Virus record (IMG/VR): IMGVR_UViG_3300031673_016581
Span: 1-45,797 of that record
Source: a virus
Direction: 5' to 3' (one strand)
DNA length: 45,797 nucleotides
Shown: piece by piece, positions 13,414 to 21,507 of the stretch
How positions within the stretch are numbered: position 1 is the stretch's first letter
How the letters are laid out: each line of letters begins with the position of its first letter
The notes under the pieces: generated by a model
Databases searched by the model: none
What the model was told of the DNA's origin: nothing
The model's input: only the letters and a program-made list of their open reading frames with translations
Position numbers and translations under genes: made by a program

Positions 13414-15273
13414 GTGACTACTAAAGTGCGCGAAGTTAGTTTAGCAGACACTTCTAAGGCCTCGAACTCTGGTCGCCGCCTCAAGACGAGCGTATATGTA
13501 TCGGGTAGAGGGTCTGCTCCATATATTATTCCTAAGGAAGTTGAGTTCGACTGTAGTGGGACTCGTAAGGAGTGTCCGTTGTGTCCGTTGGTAGGAGGTG
13601 CGAAGGGTCTCGAGATTGTTGCCTCTAACCGGAACATCCTCAACCTCCTAGGTAAGGCGGATAGTACGGTAGTCAAGTACATAAGGTCTTGGGCAGGTGC
13701 GTGTGACAAGGCGCACGTTCACATCATGAGTACTCAAAATGTCGAGGAGCTGAGAGTTAGCCCTCGGATGGAGACGTTTCTTCCCTCTGCGGAGTATGTT
13801 ACCCGCGAGTGCCTCTATCTCGGGCACGGACTTTTACCTAATCGTCCGTACTCCATTGAGTGTTTTTGCTACCCTGACCCGACTAGCCAGCGTGCTGTGC
13901 TAGTGTCTGATAAGGCGATGCCCTTGAGGGATATGCTAGAGACCTTCAACTTCCAGAAGTGTAGGGAGTCTCTCGAAGTTTTCAGGAAGAGTCCGGGAGA
14001 GCTGTTTGACGAGCTGTATGCGGACTTCGTGTCTAATGTGCATCACATCGTAGGTCGGCGGGCTTTGCAGATAGCCTTCGACCTCGCGTTCCATAGCGTT
14101 CTCGAGTTCAAGTTCCAGGGCGTGAAGTTGCGCCGTGGCTGGGTCGAGGCGTTCATTTTGGGTGATAGTGGTCAGGGCAAAACTGAGATGAGTTTGTGCT
14201 TGCTGAATCACTACAGTTTGGGAGACAGGATTCAAGGGGAAGGTGCCAGCACTGCTGGGCTCATAGGCGGGCTTGAGAAGCTCGGCGAGAGGTGGATACT
14301 TGTTTGGGGGAGAGTCCCTCAGATGGACAAGCGTCTATTGATTATCGACGAGTTCTCGGGACTTAGTGAGGAGGACGTAGCTAAGCTGAGCGACATTAGG
14401 TCTACAGGTATTGCGGAGATAACCAAGATTAGGACGGAGCGTGCGAGTGCTCGGACTCGTCTTGTGATGATGTCCAATACTCGTGACGGTCAGCCTTTGT
14501 CGACGTATAACACGGGTGTAGAGGCTCTGAAGGGAGTATTCGGACACGCCGAGGACGTGCGTAGGCTGGACTTCGCGGTCTGTGTTGCGAGTGGGGAGTT
14601 GCCTGCAGATGCTTTTAATGCTATTCAGGAGAGTGTGCCCCACAAGTATACTGGGGAGTTGTGTCGTAACCTAATTTTGTGGGCCTGGTCGAGGTCTGTC
14701 GACGATGTTGTTATTCCTGAGGATGTTACTCAGATGATTCTGACGCGCGCTTCGGAGCTCTCAGGGATGTATAGCTCATTCATTCCGCTTGTGGAGCCTG
14801 CGGACATGCGCGTCAAACTGGCGCGGCTCGCGGTTGCTTGCGCGTGTAGGTGCTTTTCCTCGGACGAGTCTGGCCGAGTGTGTGTGATGCTGGGACATGT
14901 TAAGTTCGTGTACGAGTTCCTGCGTCAGTGTTACGATTCAGCTTTTATGGCCTATGACACCTACAGTACTAGAGTCAAGCACGAGTCTGTCTTTGACGAC
15001 GGGGAATTTGAGAGGGCGCTCGAGGACTTTCGAGCATTGCCCAGGTGTGGAGAGTGTGCAGACATCCTGACGCGCTTGGGTAATCCCTTTAGGGGCTACG
15101 AGCTTGGTGAGCAGTTAGGCATAGAGTCTTGGGATGTTAAGGAGATTACCCGTTTTCTGTCGCGGTATCGCATGATTCAGACGTTGCCTGCGGGCTACCG
15201 CAAGTTATCCAAGCTCCAGACGTTCCTGAAAAGAATCGACGCTTTGCGTGTCGAGAAGGAGGCGCGAGGATGA
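13414..15273 (+). CDS. MCM-like AAA+ replicative helicase
   Basis: A 619-residue protein. GTG 13414 is preferred to GTG 13405 because GGTGAG then lies at the right distance. A CPLCPL cysteine pair near the N-terminus may be a zinc site. Walker A is G250-D-S-G-Q-G-K256-T. Walker B is I-I-D312-E313-F, followed by SEEDVAKLSDI, an EITKIRTE loop and MMSN (sensor 1), which is the order of an MCM core (IDEF, SIAKAGI hairpin, AAANP). The C-terminal 70 residues look like a winged helix. It would be the replicative helicase of the virus; MCM-type enzymes are archaeal/eukaryotic in cells but occur on some phages and integrated elements. Confidence 0.7.
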   Translation: MTTKVREVSLADTSKASNSGRRLKTSVYVSGRGSAPYIIPKEVEFDCSGTRKECPLCPLVGGAKGLEIVASNRNILNLLGKADSTVVKYIRSWAGACDKAHVHIMSTQNVEELRVSPRMETFLPSAEYVTRECLYLGHGLLPNRPYSIECFCYPDPTSQRAVLVSDKAMPLRDMLETFNFQKCRESLEVFRKSPGELFDELYADFVSNVHHIVGRRALQIAFDLAFHSVLEFKFQGVKLRRGWVEAFILGDSGQGKTEMSLCLLNHYSLGDRIQGEGASTAGLIGGLEKLGERWILVWGRVPQMDKRLLIIDEFSGLSEEDVAKLSDIRSTGIAEITKIRTERASARTRLVMMSNTRDGQPLSTYNTGVEALKGVFGHAEDVRRLDFAVCVASGELPADAFNAIQESVPHKYTGELCRNLILWAWSRSVDDVVIPEDVTQMILTRASELSGMYSSFIPLVEPADMRVKLARLAVACACRCFSSDESGRVCVMLGHVKFVYEFLRQCYDSAFMAYDTYSTRVKHESVFDDGEFERALEDFRALPRCGECADILTRLGNPFRGYELGEQLGIESWDVKEITRFLSRYRMIQTLPAGYRKLSKLQTFLKRIDALRVEKEARG

Positions 15274-15283
15274 AGGTTAAGGT

Positions 15284-15436
15284 ATGGAGTTGCTGGGTAA
15301 CGTCTTAGAGAAGGTTGCGATAGTGGTAGCTTTATGCGGCTTTTTGTACGCAACGGTTCTGACTCTTCGGTATTGGGCACGAGAGGATTGGGCACGAGAG
15401 AATAGAGATGGTACGAACAGCAAGAACGGTACTTAG
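15284..15436 (+). CDS. Small membrane protein
   Basis: A 50-residue frame, ATG preceded by GAAGGTTAAGG. It has one hydrophobic segment (about residues 8-28), then a charged, polar tail with a repeated WARE motif. It overlaps the next small gene. Evidence is the ribosome site and composition only. Confidence 0.4.
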   Translation: MELLGNVLEKVAIVVALCGFLYATVLTLRYWAREDWARENRDGTNSKNGT

Positions 15437-15542
15437 GTTTCTAGCGTGGTTGTGGTGGGGCATAGTGAAGCCTATGAATACTCCCCTGAGAGGCTTAAGA
15501 GAAACATTGAAGGAGGCAGACGAACATGGCGAGCGAGGCTAA
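15408..15542 (+). CDS. Small basic tryptophan-rich protein
   Basis: A 44-residue frame overlapping its neighbours on both sides, with a basic amphipathic N-terminus and WLWW. It contains the queC ribosome site (AAGGAGG). No ribosome site of its own is obvious, so the call is weak. Confidence 0.3.
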   Translation: MVRTARTVLRFLAWLWWGIVKPMNTPLRGLRETLKEADEHGERG

Positions 15543-16218
15543 GAAAGCGGTAGTGTTACTGAGCGGTGGTTTGGATTCCACAGTGCTGCTGTATAATATG
15601 GTTAAGGACTTTGAGTGTTACCCCCTGACCGTATCGTATGGACAGAGGCATGAGAAGGAGGTCCTGGCGGCCCGAACGGTCTGTATGGCGCGCACTCGTG
15701 ATTTGCTTGTCAGGTGGACTTGGCTCAACCTGGAGGTGCTTAAGGAGTTCCTACCTAGCGCACTAACGGGTGTAGGTGAAGTTCCGCGTGGTCACTACGA
15801 GACAGAGTCTATGAAGCTAACAGTTGTACCCAACCGGAACATGATACTGTTAGCTATTGCGGCCGGCTATGCCCAGGGTCTAGGTGCAGGAACGGTTGCG
15901 TACGCTGCGCACCAAGGGGACCGTGCAGTCTATCCCGACTGCCGTCCAGAGTTCGTTACGAGTGTTGCGGAGACTACACGTCTTGGGACTGGTGATGCTG
16001 TAGTACTATATGCACCTTTTGTGCACATGACCAAGGCCGAGATTGTTAAGCTGGGTGCGAAGTTGCATGTTCCGTTCCCGAAGACTTGGAGCTGCTACGA
16101 GGGCGGTCCATTACACTGTGGGGTTTGTGGAACTTGTACTGAGAGACGTGAGGCCTTTCGGTTGGCTGGAGTGTATGATTCTACGAAGTATGTTGCGGAG
16201 GTAGTTAGCCATGCCTAG
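15526..16218 (+). CDS. queC: 7-cyano-7-deazaguanine (preQ0) synthase QueC
   Basis: A 230-residue ATP-dependent enzyme that turns 7-carboxy-7-deazaguanine into preQ0. The PP-loop S13-G-G-L-D17-S18 is exact, and the C-terminal zinc cluster shows as SCYEGG then HCGVCGTC. AAGGAGG precedes the ATG. It has normal QueC length and no amidotransferase (GAT) extension, so a dG+ (archaeosine-type) end product is not predicted. FolE, QueD and QueE are encoded 5-9 kb downstream, and a DpdA-type transglycosylase follows FolE. Confidence 0.95.
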   Translation: MASEAKKAVVLLSGGLDSTVLLYNMVKDFECYPLTVSYGQRHEKEVLAARTVCMARTRDLLVRWTWLNLEVLKEFLPSALTGVGEVPRGHYETESMKLTVVPNRNMILLAIAAGYAQGLGAGTVAYAAHQGDRAVYPDCRPEFVTSVAETTRLGTGDAVVLYAPFVHMTKAEIVKLGAKLHVPFPKTWSCYEGGPLHCGVCGTCTERREAFRLAGVYDSTKYVAEVVSHA

Positions 16219-16444
16219 GTTGCGGGACTTGTTACCTACACGCTTCTTGAGGCCTCACTTTAGTGAGTTGATTCTCGAGAGGCCACCCGAGGGTAAGGAA
16301 GTTAATACTAGCTACGGAGGTCCTAACATGCCTCGGTACCAGTTCTGTAACTGCGGACTATCCTCACGAAGGGTGAAGAAGACTGTGAGTGGCGCCTTGT
16401 ACGATTGTAGGTGTCACGGAGAGTTTTTTGTGAAGGCTGCGTGA
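16211..16444 (+). CDS. Small zinc-binding protein with a nested start
   Basis: A 77-residue protein with GGAGGT before the ATG and overlapping queC. The C-terminal 38 residues hold C-N-C and C-R-C-H, a compact zinc knuckle. An in-frame ATG at 16328 has its own perfect GGAGGT site, so a 38-residue zinc-only form may also be made. The N-terminal part is basic. Function unknown. Confidence 0.5.
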   Translation: MPRLRDLLPTRFLRPHFSELILERPPEGKEVNTSYGGPNMPRYQFCNCGLSSRRVKKTVSGALYDCRCHGEFFVKAA

Positions 16445-16445
16445 G

Positions 16446-16766
16446 ATGAAGGAAGACGAAGACGAAGTGATTGCGTTGGACGAGCTGTACCTACAGACTC
16501 CGGTCGGGCCAGCACCGTTCTGGCAGGTATTTGACGAGGCGACTGAAACTCCGTCTAAAATGGTGCTGCCTGTAGGCCGGTTCTATGGTATGTACAACTC
16601 TCAGGAACTAATTGCGTTGCGTGGCTGGGTTGCGCAGGCTCGTATGGGGCGTGCGGCATCGATGCAGTTGCTGGGCTTGCTCGACCAGGTGGTTGTGTTG
16701 CCGAATGGAGTGACTTGTACTATTGAGGAGTTGCGAGAGGCTATTGAATATGCTGAGGAGGTGTAG
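16446..16766 (+). CDS. Hypothetical protein
   Basis: A 106-residue protein beginning immediately after the preceding gene. It has an acidic N-terminus (KEDEDEVIALDE) and a helical C-terminal half. No family recognised. The GGAGGTG inside its end serves the next gene. Confidence 0.5.
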   Translation: MKEDEDEVIALDELYLQTPVGPAPFWQVFDEATETPSKMVLPVGRFYGMYNSQELIALRGWVAQARMGRAASMQLLGLLDQVVVLPNGVTCTIEELREAIEYAEEV

Positions 16767-16769
16767 ACA

Positions 16770-17111
16770 TTGATAATACACGACGATGAGACTCTTGAGG
16801 AGGCGGTTGCGTTGGTCCTTCAGGGGCCTGTTAAGTACTCGGACGAGTATTCGTATCGGACTGTAGCATCTGAGACGCAGCTACGTGAATTGATTACGCA
16901 GGCTTTTAGTCGTCAGGATATCTCGATAGTTGTTCCTGTAGGTCAGGAGCGCTCGATGGAGGTTCACTCTGTAGCGCGTCGAGCTGTCAAGCTGGCTCGG
17001 GAGAATGCAGAGAAGACTGCGGTCAGGCAGTTCTTGTCCGATAACCCCGAGGTTCGTAAGGCTAAGACCGTCGACGAGGCTATGAGGATATTCCGTACGA
17101 AACATAAGTAG
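16770..17111 (+). CDS. Hypothetical protein
   Basis: A 113-residue protein from TTG 16770 with GAGGAGGTG before it. Charged helices; the end is basic (FRTKHK). No motif recognised. It forms a tight set with the neighbouring small genes. Confidence 0.5.
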   Translation: MIIHDDETLEEAVALVLQGPVKYSDEYSYRTVASETQLRELITQAFSRQDISIVVPVGQERSMEVHSVARRAVKLARENAEKTAVRQFLSDNPEVRKAKTVDEAMRIFRTKHK

Positions 17112-17126
17112 GAAAGGAGGTGACGT

Positions 17127-17360
17127 ATGCACCATGAGGCGTTGGAGAAGAAAGGGAAGAGCGCAATTCGGACTGGCTTAGTGCTGGCTCTTGTGGGCGT
17201 GTTACTTGGAGTGTTGGCGACCATGTTCCAGAATAGCCTAGTCATTATGCTTGGGCTGTTGTTAATGGCAGTAGGATTGCTCTTCCTAGGAGTCTGGTCG
17301 GGCATAAACTACGCCGACAAGGCTCTTCCTATTGAGGAAGCGTCGGATGACGCCAAATGA
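17127..17360 (+). CDS. Small membrane protein, two hydrophobic segments
   Basis: A 77-residue protein with AAAGGAGGTG before the ATG. Basic N-terminus, segments at about 17-35 and 38-58, and an acidic tail. It overlaps the next membrane gene by 14 bases. Function unknown. Confidence 0.55.
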   Translation: MHHEALEKKGKSAIRTGLVLALVGVLLGVLATMFQNSLVIMLGLLLMAVGLLFLGVWSGINYADKALPIEEASDDAK

Positions 17361-17535
17361 CGTCCTGAGAACCGGCCTGGAGTTGCTAATTGCTTTCGCA
17401 ATTGGGGCGTTTGCGGAGGCAGTTTTAGTAGCAGTTCTGGTAGTCGTTATCACCGGAACTGTTTGTATCAAAGTATTTAGGGAGGTGAAGTATGCCACTG
17501 TTAGTGGACGAAATGCCCGAGCAGGCAAGGCCTGA
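17347..17535 (+). CDS. Small membrane protein
   Basis: A 62-residue protein. ATG 17347 has GAGGAAG upstream; a longer start at 17332 is less likely. One or two hydrophobic stretches are rich in alanine and valine, followed by a basic end. It overlaps the MazG-like gene by 44 bases. Confidence 0.45.
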   Translation: MTPNDVLRTGLELLIAFAIGAFAEAVLVAVLVVVITGTVCIKVFREVKYATVSGRNARAGKA

Positions 17536-17803
17536 AGACCCGGTTTGGACTACAGCTGTAATGGCCTACGAGCTTGGTAGCGTGATTAGGTGTCTAGTTC
17601 GTGCCGAGCATATCCAGTTGGCGGGCGGTGCGCCCGAGCGTGTGAAGGCCCTCTTGGCTACGGCTCGTATTGGAGCAGCTGACCTTATTACCCAAGTTCG
17701 CGTTCTGAGTGAGCAAATGGGTTGGAAGTGGATTGACCTGGAAAACGACGGCATCGAGCGATTCAAGGAGCGTATGACCGAGATAGCCGAGGGGAAGTTA
17801 TAG
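17492..17803 (+). CDS. MazG-like protein
   Basis: A 103-residue all-helical protein with GGAGGTG before the ATG. The helices YELGSVIRCLVRAEH and GAADLITQVRVLSEQMGW follow the MazG-like pattern seen in phages (E-L-x2-V near E, and A-D-L-I-x-Q-x-R-x-L). MazG enzymes hydrolyse NTPs or dNTPs and may lower alarmone effects or clean the pool. The usual E-E-x2-D metal motif is only partly present, so catalysis is uncertain. Confidence 0.55.
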   Translation: MPLLVDEMPEQARPEDPVWTTAVMAYELGSVIRCLVRAEHIQLAGGAPERVKALLATARIGAADLITQVRVLSEQMGWKWIDLENDGIERFKERMTEIAEGKL

Positions 17804-17870
17804 TAGACGTGGTCAAGCCGGGACATGAGGTTGTGGACGGCGTCGAGAATGTCATTGTAAGGAGGTGACT

Positions 17871-18374
17871 TTGAAAAAGCATAAAACTTTGGTGGCAGTG
17901 TGGCTTCTAGTGGGCTTGCTTGCGGGCCTGACACTTACTGTGCCAGCTGCTGGTGCGTTAGATGTCTGTACCAACTGTACTGTGGCGATTTCCTGGGCAG
18001 TTGGAGAGATTCAGGGCGTAATGCCTACGGACTTTACGACTGAGCCTCTAGAGGTCGATTGGAATGTCAACGAGATTGAGTATATCTGGTTAGGACTCAA
18101 CTGCTCAACGACACTCGACGACCTCTTTATAGTGTTCGAGACCGGAGGCGACGTACTTGAGGTTGTGAGGACTACTCCACCCGCTGGTTGGCCGTCTCTG
18201 GTTACGTATAGGTCGGACTTTGAGTTGGGAGCGTACGTCTACGGACCTGCTGGAGGGTTCCAGTTAAGTTCGGGCCAGACTAGTGCCGAGTTTACAGTTA
18301 TGCCGACGGTGACTGGTTGTCGCGACTTAAAGGTGTACATTATTCGGGACGAGCAGCCCTTTCAGGAGTTGTGA
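17871..18374 (+). CDS. Secreted hypothetical protein
   Basis: A 167-residue protein from TTG 17871, with AAGGAGGTG at the right distance (GTG 17865 is too close). Residues 1-29 are a classical signal peptide ending GALD. The mature part is beta-rich with paired cysteines (C-T-N-C, and later single cysteines), suggesting an extracellular beta-sandwich. It is followed, with a one-base overlap, by a surface protein gene, so both may form a surface complex. Confidence 0.6.
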   Translation: MKKHKTLVAVWLLVGLLAGLTLTVPAAGALDVCTNCTVAISWAVGEIQGVMPTDFTTEPLEVDWNVNEIEYIWLGLNCSTTLDDLFIVFETGGDVLEVVRTTPPAGWPSLVTYRSDFELGAYVYGPAGGFQLSSGQTSAEFTVMPTVTGCRDLKVYIIRDEQPFQEL

Positions 18375-19531
18375 TGATGGTACGAGTTTTTTTTGTTCTG
18401 GCAATACTTGTCGCTGTTGGGCTCTGTCCTGCAATCGCTAGTGCCGATGAGCCTGTAGAGGTAGTCTCGAACATTCTGGTGGGTGGAGTAGACTGTTGCG
18501 AGTGTGGGTGCGAACCATGTCCCGAGTGTCCTGACATTACTCCTGTTAGTCCCGTAGCCGTCTCGACTCGGCTTGTGGAGTCGGTTGGTGAGACGAGTGC
18601 TACTCTGATGGGACTGTTGGTGGGTGATGGAGGTGGTGTGTGTTCAGTACGATTTCTCTATGGTGCGTCGACATCCTATGGCTCTAATACTTTGTGGGAG
18701 GATGGTTTAAGAGGCAATGACTCCTTTAGTGCCGAGCTTGAGGGCCTGTTACAGGGTACTGTGTACCACTATCGTGCTCAGGCTGGGAACACTACAGTTA
18801 CTGTTGAGGGCTCTGACGAGACGTTTGCGACGCCTCCAGGAGCTGTGATTGCGCCTGGTGCGACTCCTAATGTAGGCTCGATTCTGTTGACCTGGATGAA
18901 GGGTACTGGAGCTACGAGAACGCTCGTTAAGCGGAGCACGGTGAGTGTTCCTACTACTCCGACTGAAGGGGACTTAGTCTATTTTGGCCCCGATATGTCT
19001 TGTAACGACGCTAACCTAGAGAGTGGTGTAATGTATCAGTATGCTGTGTGGTCCGAGGCCAACGGCGTCTACTCTACTACTGCTTTGACTGTAGCCACTA
19101 TGCCTCTGGCGGCTGAGCTGCCGTCCTCGACGAACTGGTGGGGTGCGATTATTGGTATTGGTGGCATAATGGCGGTTATTGCACTCTACATCGTCTTCAG
19201 GCATCGTCGTCCCGAGCCTCCCCCGCCGTCGCCTACTGTACTTGAGGCTGACAAGGAGCCTTCTGGTAAAGCTACGTCGGTGTCGAAGCTGCCTAAGGTA
19301 AGTGAGAAGAAGGAAACCAAGGAGGAGGTTAAGGAGGTCGCCAAGAAGGAGGAGCCCGAGAAAGCCTCCGAAGAGGCGCCGCCTGGCGGTTCGGGCTTCG
19401 ATGAACATGCACCGCCTTGTGCCGTGTGTGGTTCGCGGATTACTCAACTTAACGAGGGTTCCAAGACTAAGTATACTTGCATGAAGTGCGGAGCTACGTT
19501 CGAGACGCCTACTGAGTCTGGAGATGCTTAA
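18374..19531 (+). CDS. Surface protein: signal peptide, FN3-like domain, TM, cytoplasmic zinc ribbon
   Basis: A 385-residue protein from ATG 18374, where AGGAG gives a ribosome site. In order: a signal peptide (residues 1-25, ending ASAD), a cysteine cluster (CCECGCEPCPEC), one or two fibronectin-III-like beta domains (near residues 65-240), a transmembrane helix (about 258-280), a lysine/glutamate-rich linker, and a C-terminal zinc ribbon (CAVCG...CMKCG). The topology puts the ribbon inside the cell. An anchored adhesin or assembly scaffold is plausible. Very unusual in a virus. Confidence 0.65.
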   Translation: MMVRVFFVLAILVAVGLCPAIASADEPVEVVSNILVGGVDCCECGCEPCPECPDITPVSPVAVSTRLVESVGETSATLMGLLVGDGGGVCSVRFLYGASTSYGSNTLWEDGLRGNDSFSAELEGLLQGTVYHYRAQAGNTTVTVEGSDETFATPPGAVIAPGATPNVGSILLTWMKGTGATRTLVKRSTVSVPTTPTEGDLVYFGPDMSCNDANLESGVMYQYAVWSEANGVYSTTALTVATMPLAAELPSSTNWWGAIIGIGGIMAVIALYIVFRHRRPEPPPPSPTVLEADKEPSGKATSVSKLPKVSEKKETKEEVKEVAKKEEPEKASEEAPPGGSGFDEHAPPCAVCGSRITQLNEGSKTKYTCMKCGATFETPTESGDA

Positions 19532-20564
19532 AGAACTGATAGCTGAGGATGTCCAGGAACCTAAGGTAACCAAGCTCTTTCGAGCTAGTGAGGTAGGGGA
19601 GTGCGAGACGTACCTGTGTAGGGTGCTTCTCGGGCATCATCCCTTACCGATGTCTGGCCGCGTGCGCCATATGCTTGCCGACGGTATTACTCACGAGAAG
19701 GATATTGTGGAGCGGCTGGTTCGAGAGGGTGTTGACGTGAAGCACTCGTGTCTCGACTCTCAGTTGTCTATTGTGTGTGTCGACGAGGGCGATTTGAAGA
19801 TTCCTGGACATCCTGACGGACTATTGGAGCACCAGCCTTCAGGGTTCGAGCTCGACTACGCTGAAGAGGGGTTCAGGTACGATCGTGGTACGTACCTGTT
19901 AGAGATAACTGCTCCGAATCACTTCTCGTTCCTACGAGTTGAGCGCGACCACATGCGCTCGGCACTGTGGCGGAAGTACGTACAAATTCAGATGTACCTG
20001 AACTCTGAGGTTATTAAGGAGCGTACTGACTGTTGTGTAGTCGAGGTCAAGAACAAGAATACGTCCGCTCTCTACGAGGAGGGGGTTGTTTACGACCCGA
20101 AGGTCGTACGGGGTGTAATGGATGTGCTGTGTCGCGTACAGGTCCTAGTTGCGAACGGCGAGGTAAGTCCTTACAGGTGTAAGGACTGGCGTAGGAGCTA
20201 CTGCAAGTTTCGGCATATGTGTTTCGGTGAGGAGGTAGTAGAGGTTGAGCCTTCTGGTAAGTTCCTTAGTGGAGAGAGTCTTTCGAATGCTGAGGAGCTC
20301 CTACAAGCGGCTGAGCTATGGCTAAAGGGTAAGGATATGGTTGAGTCCGGTGAGGAACTGGTTGAGGATGCTAGGTCTCTTTTTCGGGCAACCATTGAGG
20401 AGTATGGTGCTTCTGGCTTGACTGTAGCGTGCGCTAGGGCTGCTATGATAAATGCAAACCGACGAAAGATTAGCCTAGACATTTTCAAGGCGAAGTACCC
20501 AGAGGCCTATAAGGATATGGTGTACTTGGAGCCGAGTCGGTATGTGAGGGTTACTAAGACATGA
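19524..20564 (+). CDS. Cas4-like PD-(D/E)XK nuclease with Fe-S cysteines
   Basis: A 346-residue protein. The nuclease core shows as G-H-P-D98-G, then L-L-E127-I-T129, then the Q-I-Q motif at 154-156; the usual E-x-K lysine is threonine. Cysteines C32 and C219, C227, C233 match the one-plus-three Fe-S pattern of Cas4 and AddB. Such enzymes process DNA ends during recombination. The C-terminal 110 residues are helical and outside the usual core. No cas1, cas2 or repeats are present, so a role in replication or recombination, not CRISPR, is likely. Confidence 0.7.
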   Translation: MLKELIAEDVQEPKVTKLFRASEVGECETYLCRVLLGHHPLPMSGRVRHMLADGITHEKDIVERLVREGVDVKHSCLDSQLSIVCVDEGDLKIPGHPDGLLEHQPSGFELDYAEEGFRYDRGTYLLEITAPNHFSFLRVERDHMRSALWRKYVQIQMYLNSEVIKERTDCCVVEVKNKNTSALYEEGVVYDPKVVRGVMDVLCRVQVLVANGEVSPYRCKDWRRSYCKFRHMCFGEEVVEVEPSGKFLSGESLSNAEELLQAAELWLKGKDMVESGEELVEDARSLFRATIEEYGASGLTVACARAAMINANRRKISLDIFKAKYPEAYKDMVYLEPSRYVRVTKT

Positions 20565-20686
20565 GTTCCCTAGAGGACACGCTACCTGGGTACAGAGAGG
20601 CTGTGAAGCTGGGCTATCAGTTGGCAACGTACTCGGATGACCGCAACAGCGCAACGTATTGTAAGAGCGACTTGACGCGGAGGTAA
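20561..20686 (+). CDS. Small hypothetical protein
   Basis: A 41-residue frame starting in the overlap ATGA with the nuclease stop. Polar and tyrosine-rich, one cysteine. Weak evidence: only the coupled start and the tight fit before the next gene. Confidence 0.35.
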   Translation: MSSLEDTLPGYREAVKLGYQLATYSDDRNSATYCKSDLTRR

Positions 20687-20691
20687 GTAAT

Positions 20692-20889
20692 ATGGATAAA
20701 AGTATGATTACGGGAATGAATATGTTCTTTTTAGGGATGGTAGGTAAAATGCTACCTACTATATTTCCCAACTATGCCTTTCCTACTTGGGTGGATCCTG
20801 CATCCCTACTTCTTCTGCTGATTGGATTTACCATTATAATCCTCAGTGGGACAGGAGTAATTAAAACTATGTTTGGTAAAAGTAATTAG
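20692..20889 (+). CDS. Small membrane protein, two hydrophobic segments
   Basis: A 65-residue protein with GGAGGTAAG before the ATG. Segments at about residues 8-25 and 36-56. Base composition is richer in A/T than its neighbours, as for several other small membrane genes here. Function unknown. Confidence 0.5.
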   Translation: MDKSMITGMNMFFLGMVGKMLPTIFPNYAFPTWVDPASLLLLLIGFTIIILSGTGVIKTMFGKSN

Positions 20890-20900
20890 AAGGAGGTATA

Positions 20901-21113
20901 ATGGACATAATAAGTTGGGTAGAGTGTATCTGGACAAAGGTGCCTACGTGTCGCTTCTGTAGTCACGTTTACGAGAACGCGGAGGGGTACCCTAGTATCT
21001 GGGTCGAGGACAAGAAGGGCGAAGACCACCTGCGGCGGTTAGTCGAGTCCCATATGAGTTTTGCACATAGGGGCAAGCGAGTCTGCTACCGCGGCAAGTT
21101 GTGGTCTAAATAA
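20901..21113 (+). CDS. Small C2H2-like zinc protein
   Basis: A 70-residue protein with AAGGAGG before the ATG. It carries C-R-F-C near residue 17 and histidines at about 43, 51 and 56, like a single zinc finger. A DNA- or RNA-binding accessory role is possible. It directly precedes queD. Confidence 0.5.
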   Translation: MDIISWVECIWTKVPTCRFCSHVYENAEGYPSIWVEDKKGEDHLRRLVESHMSFAHRGKRVCYRGKLWSK

Positions 21114-21123
21114 GGAGGTATGA

Positions 21124-21507
21124 GTGTACAAACTGAAGGTTAGGATGCACTTCGACGCGGCACACTTCATTAGGGACTATCAGGGTAAGTGTAGTCGCGA
21201 GCATGGACATCGCTGGACTGTTGAGGCGGTCTTCGAGGGTAAAGTGCTTGATGCGAAGAATATGTTGTCGGACTTCGCGAACATCAAGTACGTAATGGGC
21301 AACATAATAAACGGTATGCTTGACCATTACCAACTCAACGAGACTCTGAAGGAGCCAAACGTGACTGCCGAGTTCCTGGCGGAGTACCTCTACAAGCGGT
21401 TCTGGGACGCTTTTACCGGTAAGGGTTCCTTGGTGCAGGCGCTAGCGACACTGAAGAGTGTCACGGTATGGGAGAGTCCAGACTGCGGCGCGGAGTACGC
21501 TGAATGA
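21124..21507 (+). CDS. queD: 6-carboxy-tetrahydropterin synthase QueD
   Basis: A 127-residue enzyme of the 6-pyruvoyl-tetrahydropterin synthase family; step two of preQ0 synthesis. Zinc ligands are H14, H27 and H29 (E-H-G-H), and catalytic C23 lies in GKCSREHGH. LDHYQLNE and the end VTVWESPDCG are also family marks. It starts at GTG 21124 after GGAGG and overlaps nrdJ by four bases. Confidence 0.93.
   Translation: MYKLKVRMHFDAAHFIRDYQGKCSREHGHRWTVEAVFEGKVLDAKNMLSDFANIKYVMGNIINGMLDHYQLNETLKEPNVTAEFLAEYLYKRFWDAFTGKGSLVQALATLKSVTVWESPDCGAEYAE

Noticed and set aside
15590-15604. Further TATAATATGG promoter in queC
   Set aside because: It is in coding sequence (Y-N-M-V) and has no GATGTGC 30 nt upstream.
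19524-20564. CRISPR adaptation Cas4
   Set aside because: No cas1, cas2, repeat array or leader is visible in the window; phage recombination Cas4-like nucleases are common.
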